Shown in pieces: positions 17,472 to 25,357 of a stretch of 64,000 bases of DNA. The stretch comes from Geobacteraceae bacterium (GTDB taxonomy: Bacteria; Desulfobacterota; Desulfuromonadia; Geobacterales; Geobacteraceae), in assembly GCA_009773645.1 (NCBI GenBank), contig WSYB01000015.1:23130-87129 (forward strand). Reading direction: 5' to 3'. Within the stretch, counting starts at the first letter, position 1, and each line of letters opens with the position of its first letter. The position numbers and the translations under genes are program-made. The notes under the pieces are model-generated. The model was not told the DNA's origin, did not search any database, and was given only the letters and a program-made list of their open reading frames with translations.

Positions 17472-17699
17472 TTACACCTTTTCCTTGGCCTCTTCGTTCT
17501 CGACAGCCCTTTTTTCGGTGGTGCGGAGATTGCGGATCAGTGGGAACAACTGGCCGATAACAATGAGGGCGCAAAAGGCCAGGAAAGCCCAGACAACAAA
17601 ATCGCTGTTATCTTCCCGCGCCCCTGATGCGGCAAAAGCGGAACACGCTGTTCCAAGTATTGCTGAAGTCACCATGCATATTGCTTTGTTTGCTTTCAT
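17472..17699 (-). CDS. Small membrane protein of the receiver module (A2)
   Basis: 75 residues: signal-like N-terminus (MKANKAICMVTSAILGTACS), short acidic spacer, one hydrophobic helix (FVVWAFLAFCALIVIGQLFP), then a charged cytoplasmic-type tail. RBS AAGGAG precedes the Met. It resembles the products of 23399-23653 and 24162-24398 in layout and in the helix pattern F.ALV...QL.P. It is not a family I can name. It lies between a receiver gene and the seven-heme cytochrome gene. Confidence 0.75.
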   Translation of the reverse strand: MKANKAICMVTSAILGTACSAFAASGAREDNSDFVVWAFLAFCALIVIGQLFPLIRNLRTTEKRAVENEEAKEKV

Positions 17700-17757
17700 G
17701 ATCTTCTCCTTGTCTCTCTTATTTAAGTATCTACCCTGAATCGCTTAGCTTCCAGGC

Positions 17758-18150
17758 CTATGGTGTTTTCAGGGCATTGTCGAATGCACATCCCACAACC
17801 TGCCGGATTTCCTCCTTATCTTCCTCGCTTTGCGGCTTCAGGGCGTGGTAAAAAATTCCTTCCTGCCGAATTTTTCTGACAATCGGGAGGGACGTTTCAT
17901 CGGAAACCAGAATAATTGCCAGTCGTCGGTTGCATTTTTTGAGCAGGTGTATCAAGTCAGCCGACGTAATCTTTTTGTCGAAATCGGTCCCAAGGAGCAC
18001 CACCGGGGTCTGTTTTTCCAGAATGTTGCAGAGGACATGTACTGCTGAATCGGTCGTCTCAACCTGATAACCCGCCTCAGCAAAAATTTCGGCTACCTGC
18101 TTGCGGACCTCGTTGTCTTTATCCGCTATGAGAATTCCTCGTTCTGTCAT
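17758..18150 (-). CDS. Stand-alone receiver-domain protein (module A)
   Basis: 130 residues of CheY-like fold with no output domain. Acidic pocket ADKD at about 9-12; candidate phospho-Asp in VVLLGTDFDKK; conserved Lys in FYHALKP. It is clearly homologous to 23698-24084: LLKKCNR, GIFYHALKP, EEIRQ and CAFDN are identical. Flanked by small membrane protein genes on both sides in the same order as in that second module. It may be a phosphate sink or a diffusible partner for one of the kinases here. RBS GAGAGAG precedes the Met at 18150. Confidence 0.8.
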   Translation of the reverse strand: MTERGILIADKDNEVRKQVAEIFAEAGYQVETTDSAVHVLCNILEKQTPVVLLGTDFDKKITSADLIHLLKKCNRRLAIILVSDETSLPIVRKIRQEGIFYHALKPQSEEDKEEIRQVVGCAFDNALKTP

Positions 18151-18198
18151 GGCTCTCTCTCGCTTCTTTCTGTAATTTATTTTAATAAAATACTAAGC

Positions 18199-18462
18199 CT
18201 ATTCTTGTATCTCCGCCTCTTTCACCGCTTCTCTTCGACTTAGGGTGCTAAGTCCTCTGATCATTGCTCCGAGCAGAATCAGTCCGGGGATCACCTGGAT
18301 GGCAATAATCGCCCCCATAAAGACAAGAAAAAGCTTTGTCATCACCCCCGTGCCCTGGGCCACTTCACCAATTCCGGAGACAAGTGTCGTACCGATAAAA
18401 ACAAGGGCCAGTATCAATGAGGTTGCAATTTTCCCTTGCGTTGAGCCTGGTAATAGTTTCAT
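18199..18462 (-). CDS. Small membrane protein of the receiver module (A1)
   Basis: 87 residues with two hydrophobic helices (about 12-32 IATSLILALVFIGTTLVSGI and 42-66 KLFLVFMGAIIAIQVIPGLILLGAMI) and a charged tail. RBS AAAGGAGA precedes the Met. It is the first gene of the minus-strand operon, downstream of a sigma-54-like promoter. The second helix resembles those of the other three small proteins (I..IQVIPGLI against VV.QLIPALI). Unnamed family. Confidence 0.75.
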   Translation of the reverse strand: MKLLPGSTQGKIATSLILALVFIGTTLVSGIGEVAQGTGVMTKLFLVFMGAIIAIQVIPGLILLGAMIRGLSTLSRREAVKEAEIQE

Positions 18463-18555
18463 GGCCGTCTCCTTTCTGCCGCATTCGTCTTTCCCGTAAC
18501 ACCGACGAGGATCACGGCAGTCTTGCTCTCAATAAATTAGATTTTACTTAATATA

Positions 18556-18574
18556 CAGCAACCTTAATACCAAC
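18556..18574 (-). promoter_or_regulatory. Candidate sigma-54 promoter of operon A
   Basis: Minus strand TTGGTATTAAGGTTGCTG: GG and GC separated by exactly 10 nt, with TTGG at -24 and TTGCT at -12, close to the consensus TGGCAC-N5-TTGCA. It lies about 95 nt upstream of the first small membrane protein gene. Sigma-54 activators are encoded on both sides of this operon. Confidence 0.6.
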
Positions 18575-18584
18575 TTTGTTAAAA

Positions 18585-18619
18585 TCAGGTAATTAAATTA
18601 TTATTAATTTATTACCTGA
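18585..18619. promoter_or_regulatory. Dyad upstream of the sigma-54 promoter
   Basis: TCAGGTAAT (18585-18593) is mirrored exactly by ATTACCTGA (18611-18619), with an AT-rich centre. The centre is about 30 nt upstream of the -24 element. It could be an activator site for one of the NtrC-type regulators; it is closer than typical enhancers. The rest of 18620-18864 has no convincing gene. Confidence 0.45.
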
Positions 18620-18784
18620 ACAATTTCACAATATTACTAGTCTTTAATTTTGTATGCCGATAATACGGTCGTTATCCCTTACTTCGAAGCTTCTTCTGGG
18701 GCCACAGGGTGATCTGGATGAATTATTGTTTATATTTCGGCAAGTTACCCGACTAAAGAGGAAGGAGAACTGGGATGGACGCGA

Positions 18785-18839
18785 GCAAGATTTTTTCTTG
18801 CCGGGCAGGAATTTTCTCGTCCGGCAAGAAAAAATTTGC
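18785..18839. repeat. 14-bp perfect inverted repeat downstream of the sigma-54 regulator
   Basis: TTTTTTCTTGCCGG (18791-18804) and CCGGCAAGAAAAAA (18821-18834), extendable to about 20 bp with one gap. The T and A runs lie within the stem on both strands, so it does not look like a standard intrinsic terminator. It may end or stabilise the minus-strand regulator transcript that stops at 18865. Confidence 0.55.
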
Positions 18840-18864
18840 ATGCAATAATGTAATTATTCTAGCT

Positions 18865-20274
18865 TTACGAAAGGGGTATATCGTGCTTTTTCAGGAGGGC
18901 ATAAAGACGGGACTGGGACAACCCGGATATACGGCATGCCTCGCCGATATTTTCTGCAGACCGCGACATCAGTTCTTGTAAATAGTTCTTTTCCATCTGG
19001 GCATAAATCGATTCCCGATACTCATGAAGTTTTGGAAGTGTCTCGGGAAGATTCGTCGATAAATTGTTTTCTGTGTGAACTTCTTGCCCCAAAGACGCCT
19101 GCGCAACCTGAATGCGGATATGAGCAGGCAGGTGCTGGGGGAAAAGAATCGGTTCAAAGCGCGCTGCAACAACCGTCCGCTCCAAGGTATTGACAAGCTC
19201 TCTCACATTTCCGGGCCACGTATAAGCAGTGATCGTTTCCAGGAAATCGGGAGAAAACCCTTTTGGCGCAAGTCCATAGCGATCGCAAAATCTGTCGATA
19301 TGATATCTGGTCAATTCCCTGATATCCTCATGGCGTTCTCTCAAGGGGGGAAGTTCTAAAACAAATGCCTGGAGGCGAAATAAAAGATCACCCCGGAATT
19401 GGCCGTTCTGCACCATTTGATCGAGATTGCGGTTGGTCGCCGCCACCAGCCTGAAATCGCTTTCAATCTCCCGGTGACTCCCTATGGGACGGAAGCGGTG
19501 TTCCTGAATGACCCTCAAAAAAGCCTTTTGCAAAGCCATAGGGAGCTCGCCCACCTCATCCAGAAAGAGTGTCCCACCGTTTGCCTGACGGATCAACCCT
19601 TCCCGGCTCTGTTCAGCTCCGGTGAAGGATCCTTTTTCGTGGCCAAACAGGAGGCTCTCAATAAGGTTCTCAGGAAGGGCGGCACAGTCTACAACCACAA
19701 AATTCCCATTGGCTCGGAGGCTGTTTTGATGAACTGCGCGGGCAAAGAGTTCCTTCCCCGATCCGGTCTCCCCCGTAATCAGCACAGTTGCATCGCTGCC
19801 CGCAGCCTGGGCTACAAGGTCAAGACAGGCCTTCAGCTTGGGACTGCTCCCGACAATTCCTTCCCGCTTCAGAGCAATCACGTTCTGGACGTTACTCCCG
19901 CTTTTTTTCTGTTCCCGGTATTGAAGGGCGCGACCCAGCGGAAGACTTATCTCTTTTACAGAAGACCCCTTTTCAACGTAGTCCCAGGCGCCGCTCTTTA
20001 TTGCCAGTTCTGCCCCGTGAGGGTCACCGAACCCGGTGATGATGATAATTTCAGGTGAAGACGGGGTTTCTTCAATTTTAGGCAACATCTCCAGCCCGTT
20101 TCCGTCAGGCATCCGCACATCGAGAAAAACCACATCAAACGGTTGCGAGTTAGCCAGTTCAAGCCCTGCACCAAGGGTGTTCGCACAAACGGCTTCATGC
20201 CCCATCCGCTTGACTACAAAAGACAAAGAACTGCAGATTGTATCGTCATCATCAATGATCAGAACTCTCGCCAT
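18865..20274 (-). CDS. Sigma-54 response regulator (NtrC family, second)
   Basis: 469 residues from the Met at 20274, which has an AGAGGG ribosome site and directly begins the receiver (MARVLIIDDDD); an upstream in-frame extension is unsupported. Receiver with acidic DDDD at 8-11 and phospho-Asp 52 (FLDVRMPDG), AAA+ domain with GETGSGKE, GSFTGA, GGTLFLDEVGE, and a Fis-type C-terminus (NIGEACRISGLSQSRLYALL). The neighbour upstream on the same strand is a hybrid kinase, its probable phosphodonor. Position between the two receiver/small-membrane-protein operons, each with a sigma-54-like promoter, makes them its most likely targets. Confidence 0.92.
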   Translation of the reverse strand: MARVLIIDDDDTICSSLSFVVKRMGHEAVCANTLGAGLELANSQPFDVVFLDVRMPDGNGLEMLPKIEETPSSPEIIIITGFGDPHGAELAIKSGAWDYVEKGSSVKEISLPLGRALQYREQKKSGSNVQNVIALKREGIVGSSPKLKACLDLVAQAAGSDATVLITGETGSGKELFARAVHQNSLRANGNFVVVDCAALPENLIESLLFGHEKGSFTGAEQSREGLIRQANGGTLFLDEVGELPMALQKAFLRVIQEHRFRPIGSHREIESDFRLVAATNRNLDQMVQNGQFRGDLLFRLQAFVLELPPLRERHEDIRELTRYHIDRFCDRYGLAPKGFSPDFLETITAYTWPGNVRELVNTLERTVVAARFEPILFPQHLPAHIRIQVAQASLGQEVHTENNLSTNLPETLPKLHEYRESIYAQMEKNYLQELMSRSAENIGEACRISGLSQSRLYALLKKHDIPLS

Positions 20275-20399
20275 GATACCCTCTTTTACCTTATTCCCAA
20301 TTCTTCTTACACGCTGCTGCGTGTATTGATTTGCCAACCACATGGCGTGAAGTGTACTTACACGGGTAGGTTGCATCGTTTAACCTAAAAACGGCAATT

Positions 20400-20541
20400 G
20401 GACACGGATTAACACGGAAAAAGCGGATTAAAACTGATAATTCAAGGAGATAAACCGGCTTACTACCACAATCTTTTGGGTTAATGCTCTCCGTGGTTTA
20501 AATCCGTGAAAATCCGTATAAATCAGATTTGATCCGTGTTC
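20400..20541. repeat. Intergenic CACGGATTAACACGG-type repeat
   Basis: GGACACGGATTAACACGGAA at the left and AATCCGTGAAAATCCGT plus GATCCGTGTTC at the right form an imperfect inverted repeat filling the gap between the hybrid kinase and the regulator. It looks like a dispersed non-coding element, not a promoter. Confidence 0.55.
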
Positions 20542-20559
20542 AAAATGCTTTTTCTAGGT

Positions 20560-22866
20560 TTACTGTTTTTTGTCCAGCACGCGCCTGATAATCCTCGCCA
20601 TTTCCGACTGATCGAGTGGTTTAAGCACCAACTCCCGGATTCCCATCGTCTTTTTTTCTTCCTGGCTTATGGCTCCGCTGGCAGCTGGGCCCAACCCGGT
20701 ACAGAGAATAACCGGAATATCGGGACGGATGCAGTGGATTTCTTTAATTAACTCCGTCCCGGTCATGCCCGGCATGGTCTGGTCGGTAAAAACAAGGTCA
20801 AATCGGTTCGGATCGTCTCGGAAAAGTTCCAGCGCCTCCTGGCTGCCGTTTTTTACAACAACCTCATAACCAAACCGCTCTAACATTTTTTGCCCGGCAA
20901 ACGCTACGTCTTCTTCGTCATCAACGAAAAGAATCCGTTCGCTCCCCTTGGGAGCGAGAATCGGCGACTCACCTTTCGCCACCTCTCTGGAACTGTCGAT
21001 ACGAGGCAGATAAACGTGAAAGGTGGCCCCCTCACCCGGTTTACTGTCGACAGTAATGGCCCCGCCGTGGTTTTTCACTATGCCGTGAATGACGGAAAGT
21101 CCGAGCCCCGTGCCCCCACTCTTTCCCTTGGTGGTGAAGAAAGGATCAAAAATCCGCTCCATGACCTCAGGAGTCATTCCGTGACCCGTATCCTTCACAG
21201 TAAGCCTCAGGTAGTTACCCGCCTGCAGATCCTGAAAATCAGATGCAGCATCGGCATCCAGGTCCACATTTGCCACGCTTATTTCCAACACCCCCCCCTT
21301 TTCACGCACTGCGTAGGCGGCGTTGGTGCAGAGATTAACGATGATCTGATGGATCTGCGTCGGATCGGCCAGCACCACTCCCAGCCTGTCCGAGAAATGT
21401 TGGCGGATCTCGATGGACGCGGGAAAAGAGGCCCTGAGCAATTTAAGACACTCTTCCACGATGAGTTCAACCTGGACCAGCTGTCTCTCCTGTTCCCCCT
21501 GGCAGCTTATGGTGAGAATCTGCTTAACCAGGTTCCTTCCCCGGTAACCGGCCTTAAGGACGACGTCCAACAGCTCCCTGACGGGTGACCCTTCCGGCAC
21601 GTCGTCTCGCGCCATCTCGGTACAGGTAATGATGGCCGCAAGGTTGTTGTTGAAATCGTGGGCAATCCCTCCGGCAAGTGTCGCGATGGCCTCCATTTTC
21701 TGCGCCAACCGGAGCTGTCGTTCCAGTTGGACCTCACGGGTCACATCCCGGATCAAGGCTGCGTAGTTGCTCACATTGCCAGGGATATCGGAAACGGCCC
21801 AGATGGTCGAATCGATTTCATAGAGTGAGTTATCTTTAACGTTGTAGATATAATTGCAGGTCCGCCCCTCACCCCGGAAAAGGGTATTCCAGATTGCCTC
21901 GTAAAATTCCCTGTTCTGCTCCTCACCTCCCAGTGCTCGGCTGTTCTGGCCGATCATCTCGCTCGGCGCATAGCCGGTAATTCTCTCGACAGCAGGGTTC
22001 ACATATTGAATCGTACCGTCGCTGTCAAAGAGGATAATCCCTTCCATCGCCTGTTCAACCACCGATGCAAGAAGTTTCTTTTCCTTCTCCGCCTTCTTCC
22101 GCTCCGTATTCATCCTGAGGGTTGTAACACCAAAGGAGAGATTTTCGGCCAACTCCTCAAGGAGTTTCATCTCATCACGGTCAAAGGCCCCCGGTTCGCC
22201 CGATAGAATGACAAGCGCGCCAAAGACTTGCCCATCACTAATGAGCGGAAGGGAGATGGCGGAAGCAAACCCGTACCTGAGCGCCCTATCCCGCCACGGT
22301 TCCCATCTTGGATCGGTTAGAATATGCTGGGCAACGCTCGTCATGGCAGTTCGGATCGCCATGCCGGTTGGGCCCCTTCCGTTTTCCGTGTCGTCCCAGC
22401 TGACTTTCAGGGTTTCCAGATACCCCCCCTCATCCCCGTACTGAGCCACCGGATGGACGGTTTTCCCCTCGTCGTTCTCTGCAATACCCACCCATGCCAG
22501 GCGGTATCCCCCAATCTTCACAATTGTCTCGCATATTCTGTTCATCATTTCCAGCTCATCGGCTGCACGGATAAGCGTATGATTGCACTCAGTGAATGCC
22601 TTGAGCGCGCGGTTGACCCTCCGCAGAGACTCCTGCCTGCGCCTGACCGCTGCTTCGCTGTGACAGATAAAAAAATGAAGCGCCCAAGCCGTAACGATGA
22701 TGAAAAGGCCCTGGTTGAGGTTCTCCAGTCTCCTGAACACTTTCGGTTCATTGGACATAACCGAGAGAAACTGATTGGGAAGCAATATCCAGAGGACACC
22801 GATGAGCGTATAGAGGAGGGAGATATTGAGAGGGCTCAGCCTCCACTGGGAATCTTTTCGGAGCAT
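20560..22866 (-). CDS. Hybrid sensor histidine kinase (GAF-PAS-HisKA-HATPase-REC)
   Basis: 768 residues. Two N-terminal membrane helices (about 12-33 and 50-68), GAF domain about 95-250, PAS about 265-375, HisKA with phospho-His 403 (GGIAHDFNNN), HATPase ([12 protein letters not shown]), and a C-terminal receiver with phospho-Asp in FTDQTMPGM. The short periplasmic loop argues for cytoplasmic sensing through GAF/PAS. No CXXCH is present, unlike the kinase at 12.1 kb. Same strand as the sigma-54 regulator 285 nt downstream. The start Met at 22866 has only a weak ribosome site. Confidence 0.9.
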   Translation of the reverse strand: MLRKDSQWRLSPLNISLLYTLIGVLWILLPNQFLSVMSNEPKVFRRLENLNQGLFIIVTAWALHFFICHSEAAVRRRQESLRRVNRALKAFTECNHTLIRAADELEMMNRICETIVKIGGYRLAWVGIAENDEGKTVHPVAQYGDEGGYLETLKVSWDDTENGRGPTGMAIRTAMTSVAQHILTDPRWEPWRDRALRYGFASAISLPLISDGQVFGALVILSGEPGAFDRDEMKLLEELAENLSFGVTTLRMNTERKKAEKEKKLLASVVEQAMEGIILFDSDGTIQYVNPAVERITGYAPSEMIGQNSRALGGEEQNREFYEAIWNTLFRGEGRTCNYIYNVKDNSLYEIDSTIWAVSDIPGNVSNYAALIRDVTREVQLERQLRLAQKMEAIATLAGGIAHDFNNNLAAIITCTEMARDDVPEGSPVRELLDVVLKAGYRGRNLVKQILTISCQGEQERQLVQVELIVEECLKLLRASFPASIEIRQHFSDRLGVVLADPTQIHQIIVNLCTNAAYAVREKGGVLEISVANVDLDADAASDFQDLQAGNYLRLTVKDTGHGMTPEVMERIFDPFFTTKGKSGGTGLGLSVIHGIVKNHGGAITVDSKPGEGATFHVYLPRIDSSREVAKGESPILAPKGSERILFVDDEEDVAFAGQKMLERFGYEVVVKNGSQEALELFRDDPNRFDLVFTDQTMPGMTGTELIKEIHCIRPDIPVILCTGLGPAASGAISQEEKKTMGIRELVLKPLDQSEMARIIRRVLDKKQ

Positions 22867-23328
22867 AAACCACCCGGCAGCTATGTATGGTCCGGAATAT
22901 CTAATTACATACCCAAACCTTCATAAAACTCTCGCTGCCACAACTATTTAAAATATTATTATTATGACATTGTAAGAATATTTATAACCCAAAACACCGG
23001 GCGCTCGCAAGGATTATATGGGAATAGCCAAGGTGATTCACTCCAGGCTCACGGCCGCCACATTACCCTTTCACATGACACCATTAAAAGATGTTATAAA
23101 GTTAAATACAATGTGAATATTTTTCTATACACCCTGACAACACAAAAAATATCTGCTATTTAAGCCACTTAGGGCGGACATCAGCCCCGCATCCTACTTT
23201 CACACATATCACCCGTATATAAACAATATACATTTTTGCCCTCAGACGTCTTGGGAAGGGCACCGCCTCCATCCATAGAATCCTTTAATTCCGGCAACTT
23301 AACAAAGCATAATAAAAATGATTTAATT
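22867..23328. other. Gene-free divergent intergenic region
   Basis: About 460 AT-rich nt between the hybrid kinase (minus) and operon B (plus). No coding sequence is convincing. A 12-bp direct repeat TTTAATTCCGGC occurs at 23284-23295 and 23322-23333; the second copy overlaps the sigma-54-like element. This region should hold the promoters and activator sites for both directions. Confidence 0.5.
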
Positions 23329-23346
23329 CCGGCATGGTCGGTGCAA
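23329..23346 (+). promoter_or_regulatory. Candidate sigma-54 promoter of operon B
   Basis: CCGGCATGGTCGGTGCAA: GG and GC separated by 10 nt, GGCAT at -24 and GTGCAA at -12. It is 53 nt upstream of the first small membrane protein gene. It matches the position of the similar element in front of operon A. Confidence 0.5.
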
Positions 23347-23398
23347 TATCCCTGTTCAAAGAAGAAATTATTAAGGAAGCCAAAAAAGGAGGGACATC

Positions 23399-23653
23399 AT
23401 GAAAAACTCGATCAAAAAAGCGTTAATTACTCTCCTCATTGGCAGCGCTTCAGTGGCTTTTGCAGCAAGCGGGGCAGAACACGAAGGAAACAGTCTGGTC
23501 CTCGCTCTTTTCCTGGGGTTCGGAGCCCTGGTAATCGTATTCCAGTTGTTTCCGGGCGTTATGCTGTTCGTGTCGATGGTGAAAGGGCTGTTTTCCTCGG
23601 CCCCAAAAGAGAGCACAGTTCCTGCGGGCAAAGAGAACGACAGGATATCATAA
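23399..23653 (+). CDS. Small membrane protein of the receiver module (B1)
   Basis: 84 residues: signal-like N-terminus (IKKALITLLIGSASVAFAAS), then one hydrophobic helix (SLVLALFLGFGALVIVFQLFPGVMLF) and a charged tail. RBS AGGAGGG is directly upstream. It resembles 17472-17699 (same AFAASGA...EDNS/EGNS pattern before the helix). First gene of operon B. The function is unknown. Confidence 0.8.
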   Translation: MKNSIKKALITLLIGSASVAFAASGAEHEGNSLVLALFLGFGALVIVFQLFPGVMLFVSMVKGLFSSAPKESTVPAGKENDRIS

Positions 23654-23697
23654 ACCTTCGGTCAGCACGGCTGCCAACATTGAGTAAACAGGGGCTT

Positions 23698-24084
23698 ATG
23701 ATGATGCAAGGACTTCTCATAGCGGACGAAGATGTGGATTCCCGGAAGCAGATGGCCGACATATTTATCGAAGCCGGATACAACGTGACGGTAACTAATT
23801 CAGCAGCCAATGCACTGCACGGGATACTGAAGAAAACCGCCCAGGTAGTTTTGATCAGCAGTGAATTTGATGAAATGACGGCCACCGATCTGATCCCCCT
23901 GCTGAAGAAGTGCAACCGGGACCTGACGGTCATTCTGGTCACAAATGAAATTTCTCTGCCTTTGATCCGCAAATTGCGCAAAGAAGGGATTTTCTATCAC
24001 GCACTGAAGCCGGTAAAACCTGAAGACAGGGAAGAGATCAGACAGGCTGTGAAATGCGCCTTTGATAACCGCAGAAGCAGTTGA
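23698..24084 (+). CDS. Stand-alone receiver-domain protein (module B)
   Basis: 128 residues. The start is the first of three ATG codons following AGGGG; upstream sequence in this frame overlaps the previous gene. CheY-like fold with acidic ADED, conserved Lys in FYHALKP and strong identity to 17758-18150. The end of the third strand reads VVLISSEFDEM, so the residue aligned to the phospho-Asp of its paralogue (GTD) is Glu, unless the Asp two residues later serves. A Glu would mimic permanent phosphorylation. No output domain. Confidence 0.8.
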   Translation: MMMQGLLIADEDVDSRKQMADIFIEAGYNVTVTNSAANALHGILKKTAQVVLISSEFDEMTATDLIPLLKKCNRDLTVILVTNEISLPLIRKLRKEGIFYHALKPVKPEDREEIRQAVKCAFDNRRSS

Positions 24085-24161
24085 GAGAGGCGCTCTTAAA
24101 AGATGAGCAGATGCATTCCAAATCGGTAAAAGAAACAATAACCCCAACAAAGGAGGCTGTC

Positions 24162-24398
24162 ATGAGAGAATTAAGAATGTTTATCACCACATTGGCATTG
24201 GTACTCACCGCCATCACCCCCGCTTTTGCCGCCGATACTCACAAGGTTTACAGCAGTGGGATACTGGTACTGGTATTCCTGGGTTTCTGCGCACTGGTAG
24301 TCGTTGTTCAGTTGATTCCGGCCCTCATCACCCTGTGGGGAATGATCAGGAGCATGGCATCCGGGACTGCAAAAGAAGAGCAGGTAAAAGTCAAATAA
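24162..24398 (+). CDS. Small membrane protein of the receiver module (B2)
   Basis: 78 residues from the Met with AAGGAGG upstream (24162). Signal-like N-terminus (MFITTLALVLTAITPAFAAD) and one long hydrophobic helix (GILVLVFLGFCALVVVVQLI), then a charged tail. Close in layout to 23399-23653 and 17472-17699. Third gene of operon B. Confidence 0.78.
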   Translation: MRELRMFITTLALVLTAITPAFAADTHKVYSSGILVLVFLGFCALVVVVQLIPALITLWGMIRSMASGTAKEEQVKVK

Positions 24399-24411
24399 GT
24401 GAATGAGTGCA

Positions 24412-24442
24412 TCTGCCCGGCGCTCGTAAAGCGCCGGGCAGA
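24412..24442 (+). other. Strong hairpin between operon genes
   Basis: TCTGCCCGGCGCT and AGCGCCGGGCAGA pair over 13 bp with a 5-nt loop. There is no T run, so it is more likely a transcript-stabilising or partially attenuating hairpin between the receiver module and the cytochrome genes than a full terminator. Confidence 0.65.
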
Positions 24443-24492
24443 AACAAACTAAAATCAGAACTGAAAACCATTACCGAAAAGGAGGAGTAACC

Positions 24493-24657
24493 ATGCCAGA
24501 TCTTATCACAACAGTCGGGGAGTTCAAGTCAGTCTATACACTGGTGGATTTCTATCAGTACATTAAAGGGGTCGAATATCTAATCTGTGTAGCGTTTTTT
24601 GTCGGCTTCCCCATGTTCTACAGATATATCCACAAGTCAGATGAGATTCATAAATAA
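24493..24657 (+). CDS. 54-residue single-helix membrane protein
   Basis: An ATG with a very good ribosome site (GGAGGAG, 5 nt upstream) opens a 54-codon frame ending in TAA. One hydrophobic helix (EYLICVAFFVGFPMFYRYIH) follows a polar N-terminus. Size and position just before the cytochrome genes suggest a small accessory subunit of the membrane complex. No family recognised. Confidence 0.65.
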   Translation: MPDLITTVGEFKSVYTLVDFYQYIKGVEYLICVAFFVGFPMFYRYIHKSDEIHK

Positions 24658-24784
24658 AAACAAACTGTTTCACGAGCAGACATGGATTTAAGATGCGAAT
24701 CCCGGAAGAGACGTTTTGTTACGCACGATGAAATATGCTGGATTCATTTGAGACCGTCATAATTATAAAAAAGGAGAATGCGAT

Positions 24785-25303
24785 ATGTATGCTGTCAGGA
24801 ACTGGCTCATCGGGGGGGTCATAACGCTGGTGCTGTACCTGGCCCCGCCCGATTGTCGGGGTGCAAACGTGCCGGATTCCATAAACCTGGATTCCCTGGC
24901 GCAACTGTACGAAAAGGTAAAATTTGACCACGCCAAACACATCAAGCTAACCAAAGATTGCAGTGATTGTCATCACCACACGACCGGCACACTTTTTGAG
25001 GACCGGAACTGCATCAGATGCCACCGGAACAGCGGTGAAACAAAGACTGTGGCCTGTAAGGGATGTCACTTATCACAGCCTTTCTCCGCCGCTACGTTGA
25101 GAGAGAAGAACCTTAACACGTATCACCTGGATAAGCCCGGTCTTAAAGGGGCTTACCACCTGAGCTGCATGGGTTGCCACGAGAAAAACGGAGGGCCGAC
25201 CGGCTGTCAGGATTGTCATCCGAGGAATAAAGAAGGCGATAAATTCTACAACGCCGGAGAGTATGCGCCGAAAAAAGTCGAGGGCAAACACTCCGGTCAT
25301 TGA
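24785..25303 (+). CDS. Five-heme periplasmic c-type cytochrome
   Basis: 172 residues with a signal sequence (about 7-27) and five CXXCH sites: CSDCH, CIRCH, CKGCH, CMGCH, CQDCH. The opening FDHAKHIKLTKDCSDCHHHTTG is the FxHxxH...CxxCH arrangement of class III (c3/c7) cytochromes, in which distal His residues are supplied early. RBS AAGGAG precedes the Met. It is followed by an FeS protein and an NrfD-like membrane protein, the usual set for a menaquinol:cytochrome oxidoreductase of the Cbc type in Geobacter. Confidence 0.9.
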   Translation: MYAVRNWLIGGVITLVLYLAPPDCRGANVPDSINLDSLAQLYEKVKFDHAKHIKLTKDCSDCHHHTTGTLFEDRNCIRCHRNSGETKTVACKGCHLSQPFSAATLREKNLNTYHLDKPGLKGAYHLSCMGCHEKNGGPTGCQDCHPRNKEGDKFYNAGEYAPKKVEGKHSGH

Positions 25304-25357
25304 AAGAGTGATTCGTTAATATTATAGATGAAATTCGAACCGAAGGAGAAATTAATC

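Noticed and set aside
18791-18834. Intrinsic terminator call for the inverted repeat
   Set aside because: The T run is on the 5' side of the stem on both strands, so no U tract follows the hairpin.
18654-18848. 64-codon plus-strand frame in the gap before the second sigma-54 regulator
   Set aside because: No ribosome site, overlaps an inverted repeat, no motif.
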